Below are positions 1 to 7,650 of a stretch of DNA of 25,547 nt, piece after piece. The position numbers were made by a program, and so were the translations under genes. Under the pieces are notes generated by a model. The model was not told the DNA's origin. It did no database searches and worked only from the letters and a program-made list of their open reading frames with translations. Numbering within the stretch: position 1 is the first letter of the stretch; every line of letters starts with the position of its first letter. This DNA comes from a virus. The stretch is taken from the IMG/VR virus record IMGVR_UViG_3300004369_000131, positions 1 through 25,547 of that record; one strand, 5' to 3'.

Positions 1-63
1 TTTATCTTTTGTTATTGTTATCACACTCACTAAAATTATTACTGATTTGAAATGAAACTCTGA

Positions 64-92
64 TTGACAATAATATATAATCTAAGTATCAT
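64..92 (+). promoter_or_regulatory. Sigma-70 type promoter P1
   Basis: TTGACA (64-69), a 17-nt AT-rich spacer and TATCAT (87-92) match the bacterial housekeeping consensus (5/6 at the -10). Transcription would start near 99. The terminator at 120-144 lies only about 20 nt downstream, so most P1 transcripts would be about 45 nt unless the terminator is read through. Bases 1-63 hold no gene that I can see. Confidence 0.6.
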
Positions 93-119
93 AGAGGGGC
101 AACGCACTGTAATATACAA

Positions 120-144
120 GAGGGGTTGACACCCCTCTTTTTTT
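120..144 (+). terminator. Rho-independent terminator with a -35 box in its loop
   Basis: A 7-bp stem, GAGGGGT (120-126) with ACCCCTC (131-137), closes a TGAC loop and is followed by seven T. It is a standard intrinsic terminator. The loop and its closing pair spell TTGACA, the -35 of the next promoter. Confidence 0.85.
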
Positions 145-154
145 ATGTTATAAG
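126..154 (+). promoter_or_regulatory. Sigma-70 type promoter P2 for the 333-aa gene
   Basis: TTGACA (126-131), a 17-nt spacer and TATAAG (149-154) form a near-consensus promoter whose -35 is the terminator loop. The predicted start near 161 leaves a 5' leader of about 75 nt before the ATG at 237. Confidence 0.65.
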
Positions 155-160
155 TAGTAG

Positions 161-185
161 TGTTCACATCAAGTGAACTGTTCAC
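161..185. repeat. Operator-like GTTCAC/GTGAAC triple repeat at the P2 start site
   Basis: TGTTCAC (161-167), GTGAAC (173-178) and TGTTCAC (179-185) give two overlapping dyads that share the middle element, plus a direct repeat with an 18-nt period. The first pair can form a 6-bp hairpin at the very 5' end of the P2 transcript and the second pair an alternative one. It could be an operator at +1 or a two-state RNA element. Confidence 0.5.
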
Positions 186-236
186 CTCCCACGACCTTTT
201 ATTGGAAGTGGTTAACGTACTTACACCGAGGTTCTT

Positions 237-1238
237 ATGACCGTTACACGTAGCGATGGAACTCTTGTTCCAGAAATGCCCATTAGAGAAAGTGGTATCA
301 TCAATTCATATTGGATGACGTATGATGACTTTGCTGCACTCCCAGAAGTATTCTGTCAACGGAATACAGAAGGTCGTTTGAGTAAAGCACAGAAACACCT
401 TGCCAGTCTGATCCCCGAACACTGTGTTGTCTTCCTTGCCAAACTCACCGAACCAGGTGAAGTTTATGGTAAAAAGTATCCTGCTGGATTCAGATGGAGG
501 ATTGATTCTAACACCCGAGCATTGAACTGGGCACGAGCAGGGTCTGATTGTATTCCCAAAGATGTATTTGTAATTGAATATTCTTTTGATGATCCTGATC
601 GCATCCGTCAATCGTATAATACTTTTGATTCTCCTGATAGTGTAGAAAGAAACCAAGAAAAACTTTATGGTATTCTTTCTGGAATGTATCGTTATACTCC
701 ACAGTCCTCAAAACTTATTAAAGGACAGATTATTTCTGCTTTGAACAAAGCATCTCACTTCTATTTCCCTGACGTTTGGAATCAAGGTACTGTAAAAGCA
801 GCAGAACTTCCTGGTCAGGTTGGTGCCTTCCTTGAAGAGATCAAAGCACTTGACTGTGTGATGAAGGATGCTTCTTCTTGGGATCAAGCACTTGTTTGTG
901 CTGGTCTTATGGCACTCAAAAAGTATGGCACTCATAATCAAAAACTCTTGGATGGTTTGCAGGACATTAATGACAAGGCAGCGAACACCCGAGGTAAAGA
1001 CTGGGATGGTATTTCTCACATCGTAGATGAGTGGAAGACCCATAAGATCTTTGTTTCCAAGGAGACTCTTTGGCACAAGGAGAATGGTTTGAATCGTACA
1101 GTATCTTACTGCTGTTACTGGATCGATAAGTACATGAAGGATGAGACTGGTAGTAAGTTTGGTAAGGGTTGGGATAAGGTAGCATTCCAATACAAAGACC
1201 AGACAGTTACAACTTTGAATCGTCTGCTTGTGATCTAA
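237..1238 (+). CDS. Hypothetical protein with ParB-like N-terminal features
   Basis: A 333-aa protein that I cannot name. Residues about 60-150 have the look of a ParB/sulfiredoxin-type domain: a strand ending in FRWRIDSNTRALNW, a short strand (DVFVIEYSF), then a YNTFDSPDSVERNQ segment like the 'TFDS' stretch of phage ParB-like proteins. The rest is mixed alpha/beta with many aromatics and Lys (DKYMKDETGSKFGKGWDK near the C-terminus). The ATG at 237 is chosen because GAGG (228-231) lies five bases upstream. The gene is transcribed alone, from P2 or by read-through from P1, and ends before a second promoter/terminator pair. The ParB resemblance is a pattern impression; no catalytic residue is claimed. 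Confidence 0.7.
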   Translation: MTVTRSDGTLVPEMPIRESGIINSYWMTYDDFAALPEVFCQRNTEGRLSKAQKHLASLIPEHCVVFLAKLTEPGEVYGKKYPAGFRWRIDSNTRALNWARAGSDCIPKDVFVIEYSFDDPDRIRQSYNTFDSPDSVERNQEKLYGILSGMYRYTPQSSKLIKGQIISALNKASHFYFPDVWNQGTVKAAELPGQVGAFLEEIKALDCVMKDASSWDQALVCAGLMALKKYGTHNQKLLDGLQDINDKAANTRGKDWDGISHIVDEWKTHKIFVSKETLWHKENGLNRTVSYCCYWIDKYMKDETGSKFGKGWDKVAFQYKDQTVTTLNRLLVI

Positions 1239-1268
1239 ATAGTTTATATCGTCGCCGCTAAAATACTA

Positions 1269-1298
1269 TTGGCAAAATCCAATGGTATGTGCTATCAT
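1269..1298 (+). promoter_or_regulatory. Weak sigma-70 type promoter overlapping a terminator
   Basis: TTGGCA (1269-1274), an 18-nt spacer and TATCAT (1293-1298), the same -10 hexamer as P1. The predicted start near 1305 lies inside the terminator hairpin at 1301-1324, so new transcripts would not form the complete stem. Late-type TCTAAATAGT at 1234-1243 is an alternative promoter for the same gene. Confidence 0.35.
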
Positions 1299-1300
1299 CA

Positions 1301-1324
1301 GAGGGTCTTAGGACCCTCTTTTTT
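1301..1324 (+). terminator. Rho-independent terminator directly abutting an ATG
   Basis: GAGGGTC (1301-1307), TTAG loop and GACCCTC (1312-1318), followed by six T. The next gene's ATG begins at 1325, immediately after the T-run, and the AGGA within the loop and 3' arm (1310-1313) could serve as its Shine-Dalgarno sequence. Confidence 0.85.
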
Positions 1325-1984
1325 ATGCTCAAATATATCCTACCTGCTCTACTGCTGGGAGCACCAGCAATGGCAGAACCCACTAAGGGATACTACACCA
1401 TGGATGCCATGGGTTGTATGCTCCTGAAAGAATGCACCAAAGATGTAGAACGCATCTACTCATCTGGCGATCTTCGTGCAGCATTTCCTGATTCTGATTG
1501 GGATGCAGTTGCTAATGAGTTTGATCAGATCATGGTTGCTTTTGGTCAGATTGGTGTTGATGTTCACCTTGCTGATGAAAAGTATTTCCCTGTTGGTCAT
1601 CGTGGTGTTTATCATACTGTGAGTAATCACTTTTATCTCAACAGGACATATGTACATCGTCCTCATATTCTGATGAGTGTTGTCCGACATGAAGGATGGC
1701 ACGCTGCACAAGATTGTATGGCAGGTTCTATCAAGAATTCTATGATTGCTATCATCAGACCAGAGGAAGATGTTCCTATGATCTGGAAAGAGATGGTGAA
1801 GCGTACTTATCCACCGTCTGCACAACCATGGGAAGCAGAAGCAACCTGGGCAGGTAAGACTGAGAACATGACACAGGAAGCATTGGAGTCCTGTGCTCGT
1901 GGTACGATGTGGACTGACTACGAACCTACACCTCTGACAAGGCAGTGGTTAGAAGAGAATAAATACATTCGTAAAGTAAAGTGA
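1325..1984 (+). CDS. Exported HExxH metalloprotease-like protein
   Basis: A 219-aa protein with a signal peptide in its first 17 residues (MLKYILPALLLGAPAMA, probable cleavage after AMA). The mature part carries RHEGWHAAQ with H122-E123 and H126, the zincin HExxH motif. About 44 residues later PWEAEATW offers E170 and E172 as a third ligand, as in gluzincin-type enzymes. The most likely role is a zinc peptidase acting outside the cytoplasm, or a virion-associated protease; the substrate is unknown. Cys are present on both sides of the motif. An upstream in-frame ATG at 1289 was rejected because it lies ahead of the terminator and destroys the signal peptide. The late promoter of the next gene is embedded in its last codons. 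Confidence 0.75.
   Translation: MLKYILPALLLGAPAMAEPTKGYYTMDAMGCMLLKECTKDVERIYSSGDLRAAFPDSDWDAVANEFDQIMVAFGQIGVDVHLADEKYFPVGHRGVYHTVSNHFYLNRTYVHRPHILMSVVRHEGWHAAQDCMAGSIKNSMIAIIRPEEDVPMIWKEMVKRTYPPSAQPWEAEATWAGKTENMTQEALESCARGTMWTDYEPTPLTRQWLEENKYIRKVK
1958..1966 (+). promoter_or_regulatory. T4-like late promoter for the 1536-aa structural gene
   Basis: AATAAATAC lies inside the 3' end of the protease-like gene, 22 nt before the ATG at 1988. It matches the T4-type late consensus TATAAATA in seven of eight positions. Confidence 0.55.
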
Positions 1985-1987
1985 TAC

Positions 1988-2692
1988 ATGGTTGCTGGCA
2001 ATCCTTGTTATAGCGGTCCTCCACCGTCTCTACCAGAGCGTACAACGTCTGCTGCTACTCAGTATGTCAAACCAAGGACAGGAGTAGCACAGCCGATTGT
2101 ACTGCCACAACCTGGTGAGCAAGTGCGTATCACTGTGGGATCATGCTATGGTCCCGAGTCTCCCCTCCCCCAAGTGGGAGGGAACATCGCTTATACTAGA
2201 CCGAGAAAGGGTGTAGAACCTGAACCCCCTGCTCCCGTCAACCCAATTCAAATCACAGTAGGCAACTGCTACATCCCTGGTGAACCTCCCCGTGCGGTGG
2301 TCCCTCAGGAGGCAGGTAGTCCTGCTGTAAGCACTCCTAGACCCAGGCAGGGTACTCTCATCACCCCTCCTGCGGCACAACCTGGTGACCTGGTACGTTC
2401 TATTGTAGACAACTGCTACGATGGTCAACCTGTCACCCTGAAACCTGACCCTGGTCCTTACCTTCCGAGACCTAAGAAAGAGATTGAGTTAGAACCTATT
2501 CCCCCTAATGGTTCTGATGTCATTAGAGATCTGGTTGGTCAGTGCTATGGTCCCATCGGTCCTTTCTTGGGACCACGTGATCCTGATGATCCTGGTTCTA
2601 ACTATCCTAGACCTAGGAAAGGATTAGAGGAGGATCCCCCACACACTGATCCTGGTGAAGTCATTAGGGAGATCGTTCAGCGATGCTATCCT
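1988..2692 (+). repeat. Six-copy coding repeat ending in Cys-Tyr
   Basis: The N-terminal 235 codons repeat with spacings of 46, 41, 49, 43 and 47 residues between conserved Cys-Tyr pairs. Each later unit holds PRPRKG or PRPKKE, an acidic/Pro stretch and an I-R-x-I-V-x-x-C-Y segment. The copies have diverged at DNA level, so the array is old rather than a recent slippage product. Confidence 0.8.
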
Positions 2693-5600
2693 GAGATCGT
2701 TCCGACCCCGCACCCACCACCTGGTGATCTTGATCCGAGGACTCCTCCTCCACTCTTCCCTGACCCACCACCGTGGGAATGGTTGTGTGAATTGTTCCCA
2801 TACCTTTCTATTTGTGAACAGAATCCTGGTCCACTTATTCCACCGATGCCCCCCTATGATGGTCCTCGTATTCCTGATGGATTCGATTGTAATGAAGTAG
2901 AACTTGCAAAACTAGAAGGCGTGATTAAAAGATATGAGTATCCTAAATTCAAAGACAGATGGATTTATATCAAGGGTCCTAAGAAAGGTAAGATACTTAT
3001 TTGTGATGATAGAGAAATACCCACAACTGATGATCCAGAGTGGGAGAAGTGCGTCAAGAACTATCTGGACTGTCTGTTCAAACCATATGCAACAGGCACA
3101 TACAGATCTCCACCAGCGGACTGTGATACATTCTACTTCCGTGGTCAGAACTCAATCACTAAAAAGATCTGTGTTGCTAACTGCTTCCCAGAACGTATTC
3201 CTGTCTACGAATACAAGACAGCAGGTGTCCCTAATGTGATGGTCACTCCTGTTGCTGACGCTCTGGGTAATGGTACTGGTTCATTCGTGAAGCATAACTT
3301 GCGTGTCCAGACCACGGATGTGGCAGGTAACTACACTGGTGGTAAGGTATTTGTTGAAGCAGGTAACAAGTATTTCAATAGTGCTACGACTCATACGAGG
3401 AACGTAAGCGTTGGTGGTGCAACTGTAACCGTTAAGATTCAATCCATTAATGATAATGGTGAGTACGATAGTATATGGTGGGTGGATGGTTTCTCGGGTA
3501 ATCTTCCTGCAATCGGTACGGAAGTTGAACACACATTCAATGCTGGCAAGAGAGACCTGACCTTTAAGGTTGAGGTCATTGAGGCTGGTGGTAGTACCAG
3601 TGACCACAGGTATGGTCTTACATCTCAACCTGATAAAGGTGGGTACACTGTCACCAATCAAGGTGAACCTGCTTTCTATATCCTCAAAGAAAGGGTGAGA
3701 GGTACAGTACCTCTCTTCCGTTCCTACTCTGAGACCACACAGGATACGTTCCTGACCATCAACCCTGGTGCTCCTGACTCTAAGGGTCCTGGCGAACGTG
3801 CCACCATGGATGCAGCAGGGCAGGTGATCGATACAGTTCTGGGGTATGTGTTCCCCAATAAGGACCTTGCATCTGGAAATCTCGTAGAAGGTGAGAGGAT
3901 TCAAGAACTGCATCGTTACTACAACGGTGGTAAGGCAGAGATCAGTGCGATCTTCAACAGCAGTGGAAACATTGTTGTGAGTGGTGATGGTAGTGGTCAA
4001 CTGAAAATTAACGTACAGTGGGATGATAATCCTGGTATTGCTGGTACGTCCTTCGATACGATTGACTTCGGACAAGGACAAACTGTCACTCGAAAAGGAG
4101 AAAGGGGAAGCAAAGGTGTTTCTCTGAATGTCACTGCTGGTCAGACCATCAATGTTAATTACACTGGACTCAAAGGTCTTAGTGTGGAGGACAATGGTAA
4201 GAAACTCTGTCTCCGAGATAATGATGGTAGTGACTGCAATGCTTCTCTGTTTATTGGTAGCACCAGACCTGGACCCAGCACTGCAACTGATCACAAGTAT
4301 TCCATTGTGAAAATGCAAGGCAGCATGACGCCGCCTAAGTTTAATAGCAATAGACAGGCATACACTATTCCTAGTGATGCTGATGTTCCTTTCACTATTC
4401 ATTACAGTGTGAAGAAAGGATCTGCTGGATACGAGAACAGTTGGGGTGTCTGTATTGCTGACAGAGATGGTGGCAATATCCACTGGGCGAGAGTCATCGA
4501 AGCAAACACTACGAGGGACATTGAGTACACTCAGTACACTATCTCTGTCGGCACCTTGAAGCAGTATGCAGGTAAGGACATCGTGTTCTTCCTCATTCCT
4601 GATGGTAATGGTGGTGTGGGTAGCAATGGTTCTAGCATCTCCTTCTCAAAGACTGGCAATGCATACCAGCACCCTGCTTCTGTCGAAGGTAACTGGGTCT
4701 TCTTCGCTAACCAGAAGATGAATCCTGACCAGAGAAACAAGGTAAAGTTCCATGGACCTGGTGAGCAGTGGTGGGAAGATCTTCATGGTTCCGATAGTGA
4801 TGAAGACTATGATGACTTCAAACTGTACTATCGTGTTGGATCTCCTGGTTCGACTTGGAAGTATGAAGGTATTGAATGCTATGTGTATGACCAAGCAGCA
4901 CCTGCACCAGAATTGATTGACATCCTTGTCAGAGATCAGTGCGCTGAACCACTCTTTAACAAAGCGTTTGAGACTGGTATGGTCATGCGTTCTAAGTGTG
5001 GTCCCAAGACACCACCCAACAAGAACACTGAGAAGTACCAGTCTAATGCTGGTCTCTGCCGTGGTGAGTATGCTCACGAGTTTTACAGAAGACAAACTGT
5101 CCGTTGTAGACGCTCTGCTAACCTCAGCCTGAAAGCATTCGGTCTCCTTATTCGTTCTGTTGAGAGTGAGGAGATTAGATTCAGGTTCAAGTTGAAGAAG
5201 AACGGAACTACTATCATTAATTACGAAGCACCTATCGGAGCATGGCCACAGATCGGACATAACTTTGGTGACTTCTCTGTTGTTAAGGGTGATAAGTTGC
5301 TGTTCGAGATCGATGAGATCAAACGTGGTCCTAGTGCAGGTATGTCTACCGTATCTTGGATCATCTATGACCGAGACGATAGGGTCTTCGAGAAACCATG
5401 GCAGTATGACATTGGCACCACACCTATCACAGGCGAGGCAATGGGTAGGACTGAGGTTACTTCTAATACTCCTAGGATCGGTGAGTATCTAGGTTCGGCA
5501 GGCATTACTACTGGTGGTAGGATCAAGAAACTTTCTATCCGTCTCTGGGATAAACCTAGAAGACAATGGACTGATAAAGTTTATGTCTGGGATCAGGGTC

Positions 5601-6598
5601 AGATAGATACCAATGCTAACTCCTCCAACGGTCAAGCAGTAGAGTGGAATAACATCTACTATGATGGTCAAGAGTGGGCAGACAATCAGGGTTACAATGG
5701 TAACTTCTATGAGAGGAATGCTAACCGACGTGGACATGTCATGAGTTCCAACATCGATGGTGAAGGAAACTTCAATGGCAATCCAAACGTCAGAGGTGGT
5801 CGTGGTATCTTCTACAATGCACTGTTTGAATATGGTAGAGGTCTGATCTGTAAACCAGTTCTTGATAATGAGAATCTCAGGACGTATGTTCACATGTCTA
5901 ACACCCATGGTTTCATGGCATGGTACACGCAGTTCACAGCGGGTAGTCCTAGTAGTTTCAACTCAGCAATGAACGTTATTGATAACTACTATGCTGCTGG
6001 TATTAATCAGAGCAGCACTGGATATCCACAAGGAGTCATGGTGGGTGGTAATGGACAGTACAGTAAGATGTCATTTATGCATGACTATCGACTGGGTGAG
6101 TATGGTTCTAAGCAGAACTCGACAGATGTTGGTGGTAGTGGTAAGATACGTGTGGCATTCTGGCCATATACAGTGATGCCATCTCACTTACCTGGGGGTA
6201 CACAGAGATACTCTAACTCTATCTACTGGGCATGTGGTGTTGAGATCATGGATGTCATCAATGAAGGGTATGCATATGGTGTTGGGCAAGCGTTCGACTT
6301 AGTATGGCCACCCATTCAGGATGAGTCTGATGACTATCAGGACCTTGCAGGTTCTCAAACACCTTTCTTCCCTAGGGACATAGGTGCTAACGTCTTACCT
6401 GGTCACCCAGATAAATTACCTAATAAGATTAGGGTACAGACTGTCGGTGAGGATCCTGAGGATAGATTCAACAACTCCTATTCTCCTAAGGAATTGTTCT
6501 ATCAAGAATCGCACAACAGGAGTTCTAACCTCTGGTATCTTTGCCAGAAGACGAAGGACCGTGTTAAATTTAGAATTGAAATTGAGGAAGTTTACTAA
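1988..6598 (+). CDS. Large virion/appendage protein with Cys-Tyr repeats
   Basis: A 1536-aa protein, probably a tail-fibre or other surface structural component. Residues 1-235 are a Pro-rich tract with six copies of a roughly 45-residue repeat ending in a Cys-Tyr pair (C7, C53, C94, C143, C186, C233), with a recurrent PRPRKG element and an IRxIVGxCY element. Then follow a Pro-rich linker (to about 300), a Cys-containing globular stretch (300-410) and a long beta-rich, Gly/Asn/Thr-rich body. Near 900-955 the pattern WWEDL, SDSDEDYDDF resembles the Asp-rich calcium-binding end of DUF4114-type domains. The C-terminal third is rich in Tyr, Asn and Gly, as in adhesins. There is no signal peptide. 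It starts four bases after the protease stop, behind a late promoter, and overlaps the next gene as TAATG. No chaperone or receptor can be assigned. Confidence 0.75.
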   Translation: MVAGNPCYSGPPPSLPERTTSAATQYVKPRTGVAQPIVLPQPGEQVRITVGSCYGPESPLPQVGGNIAYTRPRKGVEPEPPAPVNPIQITVGNCYIPGEPPRAVVPQEAGSPAVSTPRPRQGTLITPPAAQPGDLVRSIVDNCYDGQPVTLKPDPGPYLPRPKKEIELEPIPPNGSDVIRDLVGQCYGPIGPFLGPRDPDDPGSNYPRPRKGLEEDPPHTDPGEVIREIVQRCYPEIVPTPHPPPGDLDPRTPPPLFPDPPPWEWLCELFPYLSICEQNPGPLIPPMPPYDGPRIPDGFDCNEVELAKLEGVIKRYEYPKFKDRWIYIKGPKKGKILICDDREIPTTDDPEWEKCVKNYLDCLFKPYATGTYRSPPADCDTFYFRGQNSITKKICVANCFPERIPVYEYKTAGVPNVMVTPVADALGNGTGSFVKHNLRVQTTDVAGNYTGGKVFVEAGNKYFNSATTHTRNVSVGGATVTVKIQSINDNGEYDSIWWVDGFSGNLPAIGTEVEHTFNAGKRDLTFKVEVIEAGGSTSDHRYGLTSQPDKGGYTVTNQGEPAFYILKERVRGTVPLFRSYSETTQDTFLTINPGAPDSKGPGERATMDAAGQVIDTVLGYVFPNKDLASGNLVEGERIQELHRYYNGGKAEISAIFNSSGNIVVSGDGSGQLKINVQWDDNPGIAGTSFDTIDFGQGQTVTRKGERGSKGVSLNVTAGQTINVNYTGLKGLSVEDNGKKLCLRDNDGSDCNASLFIGSTRPGPSTATDHKYSIVKMQGSMTPPKFNSNRQAYTIPSDADVPFTIHYSVKKGSAGYENSWGVCIADRDGGNIHWARVIEANTTRDIEYTQYTISVGTLKQYAGKDIVFFLIPDGNGGVGSNGSSISFSKTGNAYQHPASVEGNWVFFANQKMNPDQRNKVKFHGPGEQWWEDLHGSDSDEDYDDFKLYYRVGSPGSTWKYEGIECYVYDQAAPAPELIDILVRDQCAEPLFNKAFETGMVMRSKCGPKTPPNKNTEKYQSNAGLCRGEYAHEFYRRQTVRCRRSANLSLKAFGLLIRSVESEEIRFRFKLKKNGTTIINYEAPIGAWPQIGHNFGDFSVVKGDKLLFEIDEIKRGPSAGMSTVSWIIYDRDDRVFEKPWQYDIGTTPITGEAMGRTEVTSNTPRIGEYLGSAGITTGGRIKKLSIRLWDKPRRQWTDKVYVWDQGQIDTNANSSNGQAVEWNNIYYDGQEWADNQGYNGNFYERNANRRGHVMSSNIDGEGNFNGNPNVRGGRGIFYNALFEYGRGLICKPVLDNENLRTYVHMSNTHGFMAWYTQFTAGSPSSFNSAMNVIDNYYAAGINQSSTGYPQGVMVGGNGQYSKMSFMHDYRLGEYGSKQNSTDVGGSGKIRVAFWPYTVMPSHLPGGTQRYSNSIYWACGVEIMDVINEGYAYGVGQAFDLVWPPIQDESDDYQDLAGSQTPFFPRDIGANVLPGHPDKLPNKIRVQTVGEDPEDRFNNSYSPKELFYQESHNRSSNLWYLCQKTKDRVKFRIEIEEVY

Positions 6599-6957
6599 TG
6601 ACAGAAGGTTTTGGTTTCACTAACCGTCCTGGTAACGGTGGTAGATCTAAGAACATAGATCGTATGATTGTGGATGGTGTCAAGAAACTGACAGGTCTGC
6701 AAAAGATCCTACGCAAGTATCCTGACGATCCCAAGGGTCGTAAGAAGATGCTCAAAGCGTGGAAGAAATACCATTATGGTTGGTTGGGTGAGATGGATCG
6801 TCTCGAACAGGATCCAGAACTGTTGGAGGATGTTCCTTTGGCAATCGAAGAACTCAAACAGATCGTGCCTGACATGCCTGAGGAACCTGTTATGGTAGAT
6901 CAAGAACCTACACCAGAACAAGTTGAACAGATTCGTAATGCTCTAAGAAAAGAATGA
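6598..6957 (+). CDS. Small charged protein downstream of the large structural gene
   Basis: A 119-aa protein with no family that I recognise. The N-terminus is Gly/Asn rich (FTNRPGNGGRSKN). The middle is strongly basic and helical (KKLTGLQKILRKY, GRKKMLKAWKKYHYGW) and the C-terminal half acidic and Pro-rich (MPEEPVMVDQEPTPEQVEQ). Its ATG overlaps the stop of the 1536-aa gene (TAATG), so the two are translationally coupled and probably work together, for example as an assembly partner; that is inference. The next gene has its own promoter, so this one ends the late unit, although I see no hairpin terminator directly after it. Confidence 0.7.
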   Translation: MTEGFGFTNRPGNGGRSKNIDRMIVDGVKKLTGLQKILRKYPDDPKGRKKMLKAWKKYHYGWLGEMDRLEQDPELLEDVPLAIEELKQIVPDMPEEPVMVDQEPTPEQVEQIRNALRKE

Positions 6958-6987
6958 TCTTTTCCTCACAAGAATCTGCTCGTGTAC

Positions 6988-7016
6988 TTGACAGATGCAG
7001 GGGAACCTACTATACT
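6988..7016 (+). promoter_or_regulatory. Strong sigma-70 consensus promoter of the moron
   Basis: TTGACA (6988-6993), exactly 17 nt, then TATACT (7011-7016): perfect -35 and 5/6 -10. Predicted start near 7023, exactly where a 7-bp hairpin begins. It is a host-type promoter just after a unit that appears to be late. Confidence 0.75.
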
Positions 7017-7022
7017 TACTGA

Positions 7023-7247
7023 ACGAACCGACTGGTTCGTGCCATGTATGATTTCACCGACTTCTGGTCGTCGAATTGTGTTGGTTGTTACGTTTTCCTA
7101 ACCCAACTGTCACAAGGCAAACGATTTTGAACTCTGTGGTATTATACATATACCGTTAAGTCTTAACGGTCTGTAACAAACGGGACTAGTCGAGTCCCTA
7201 TTCATCTGCGGGTAACCATTCCGCAAGTAACTAACAGGTAAAAAGAA
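7023..7247 (+). ncRNA. Structured 5' leader or candidate small RNA
   Basis: About 225 nt between the predicted start site and the ATG at 7248, without an ORF. It contains a succession of hairpins: 7023-7040 (ACGAACC/GGTTCGT, 7 bp, loop GACT), 7058-7070 (4 bp), 7076-7115 (TTGTG/CACAA enclosing TTGG/CCAA), 7152-7170 (ACCGTTAA/TTAACGGT, 8 bp, loop GTC), 7182-7198 (GGGACT/AGTCCC) and 7207-7225 (TGCGG/CCGCA). The last ends 11 nt before the AGG of the ribosome binding site (7236-7238). It may be a regulatory leader or a separately processed RNA; it resembles no class that I can name. Confidence 0.5.
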
Positions 7248-7625
7248 ATGATCAAAACTGCTATCGCAACTCTCGCCGCTACTGCTGCTGTTGTGGCCCC
7301 GTCTGCTGCTCTTGCAGGTCCCTACGTCAACGTGGAAACCAATGCTGGTTGGACTGGCGCTGACTACACTGGTGCCGCAACTGATTTCCATGTAGGCTAC
7401 GAAGGTGCTCTGGGTGAATCTGCCTCTTGGTACGTTCAGGGTGGTGCTACCTATCTGACTCCCGATGGTTCTGATAGTGACACCGTTCCTTCTGGTAAGG
7501 CAGGCATCGGTCTCGCCGCTACCGAGCAACTGGGTGTCTATGGTGAAGTCTCCTTCGTCGGTTCTGGCGACAGCGACATCGACCGTGGCTACGGTGGTAA
7601 ACTGGGTGTGAAGTATTCCTTCTGA
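7248..7625 (+). CDS. Small outer-membrane beta-barrel-like protein (moron)
   Basis: A 125-aa protein with a clear signal peptide (residues 1-23: basic start, Ala-rich core, cleavage at ALA). The mature part is about 100 residues, Gly- and aromatic-rich with alternating beta-strand patterns (YVNVETNAGW, ASWYVQGGATYL, LGVYGEVSFVG). It ends in KLGVKYSF; a terminal Phe after alternating hydrophobics is the usual outer-membrane insertion signal. It is therefore probably a short porin or opacity-type barrel placed in the host outer membrane, for instance to alter adsorption or permeability, in the manner of lambda Lom. Its C-ending codons (ctcgcc, gtctccttcgtc) are more uniform than those of its neighbours, which suggests strong expression or host origin. 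It is flanked by its own promoter and terminator. Confidence 0.75.
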   Translation: MIKTAIATLAATAAVVAPSAALAGPYVNVETNAGWTGADYTGAATDFHVGYEGALGESASWYVQGGATYLTPDGSDSDTVPSGKAGIGLAATEQLGVYGEVSFVGSGDSDIDRGYGGKLGVKYSF

Positions 7626-7638
7626 TCCCAAGCGTTGA

Positions 7639-7644
7639 TATAAT
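7639..7644 (+). promoter_or_regulatory. Possible -10 box just ahead of a terminator
   Basis: A perfect TATAAT lies seven bases before the hairpin at 7651. The -35 at 17-nt spacing (TTCCTT) is poor, so this is weak. If used, the transcript would begin with the UUCG hairpin and lead into the glutaredoxin gene, which has no other visible promoter. Confidence 0.25.
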
Positions 7645-7650
7645 ATATAC

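Noticed and set aside
3281-4483. 400-aa open frame on the minus strand inside the large structural gene
   Set aside because: It has poor protein-like composition, no ribosome site, and lies wholly within a well-supported plus-strand gene; it is a shadow of biased codon use.
7023-7045. GGTTCG-containing hairpin as a tRNA T-arm
   Set aside because: No acceptor stem, anticodon arm or D-arm can be fitted around it.
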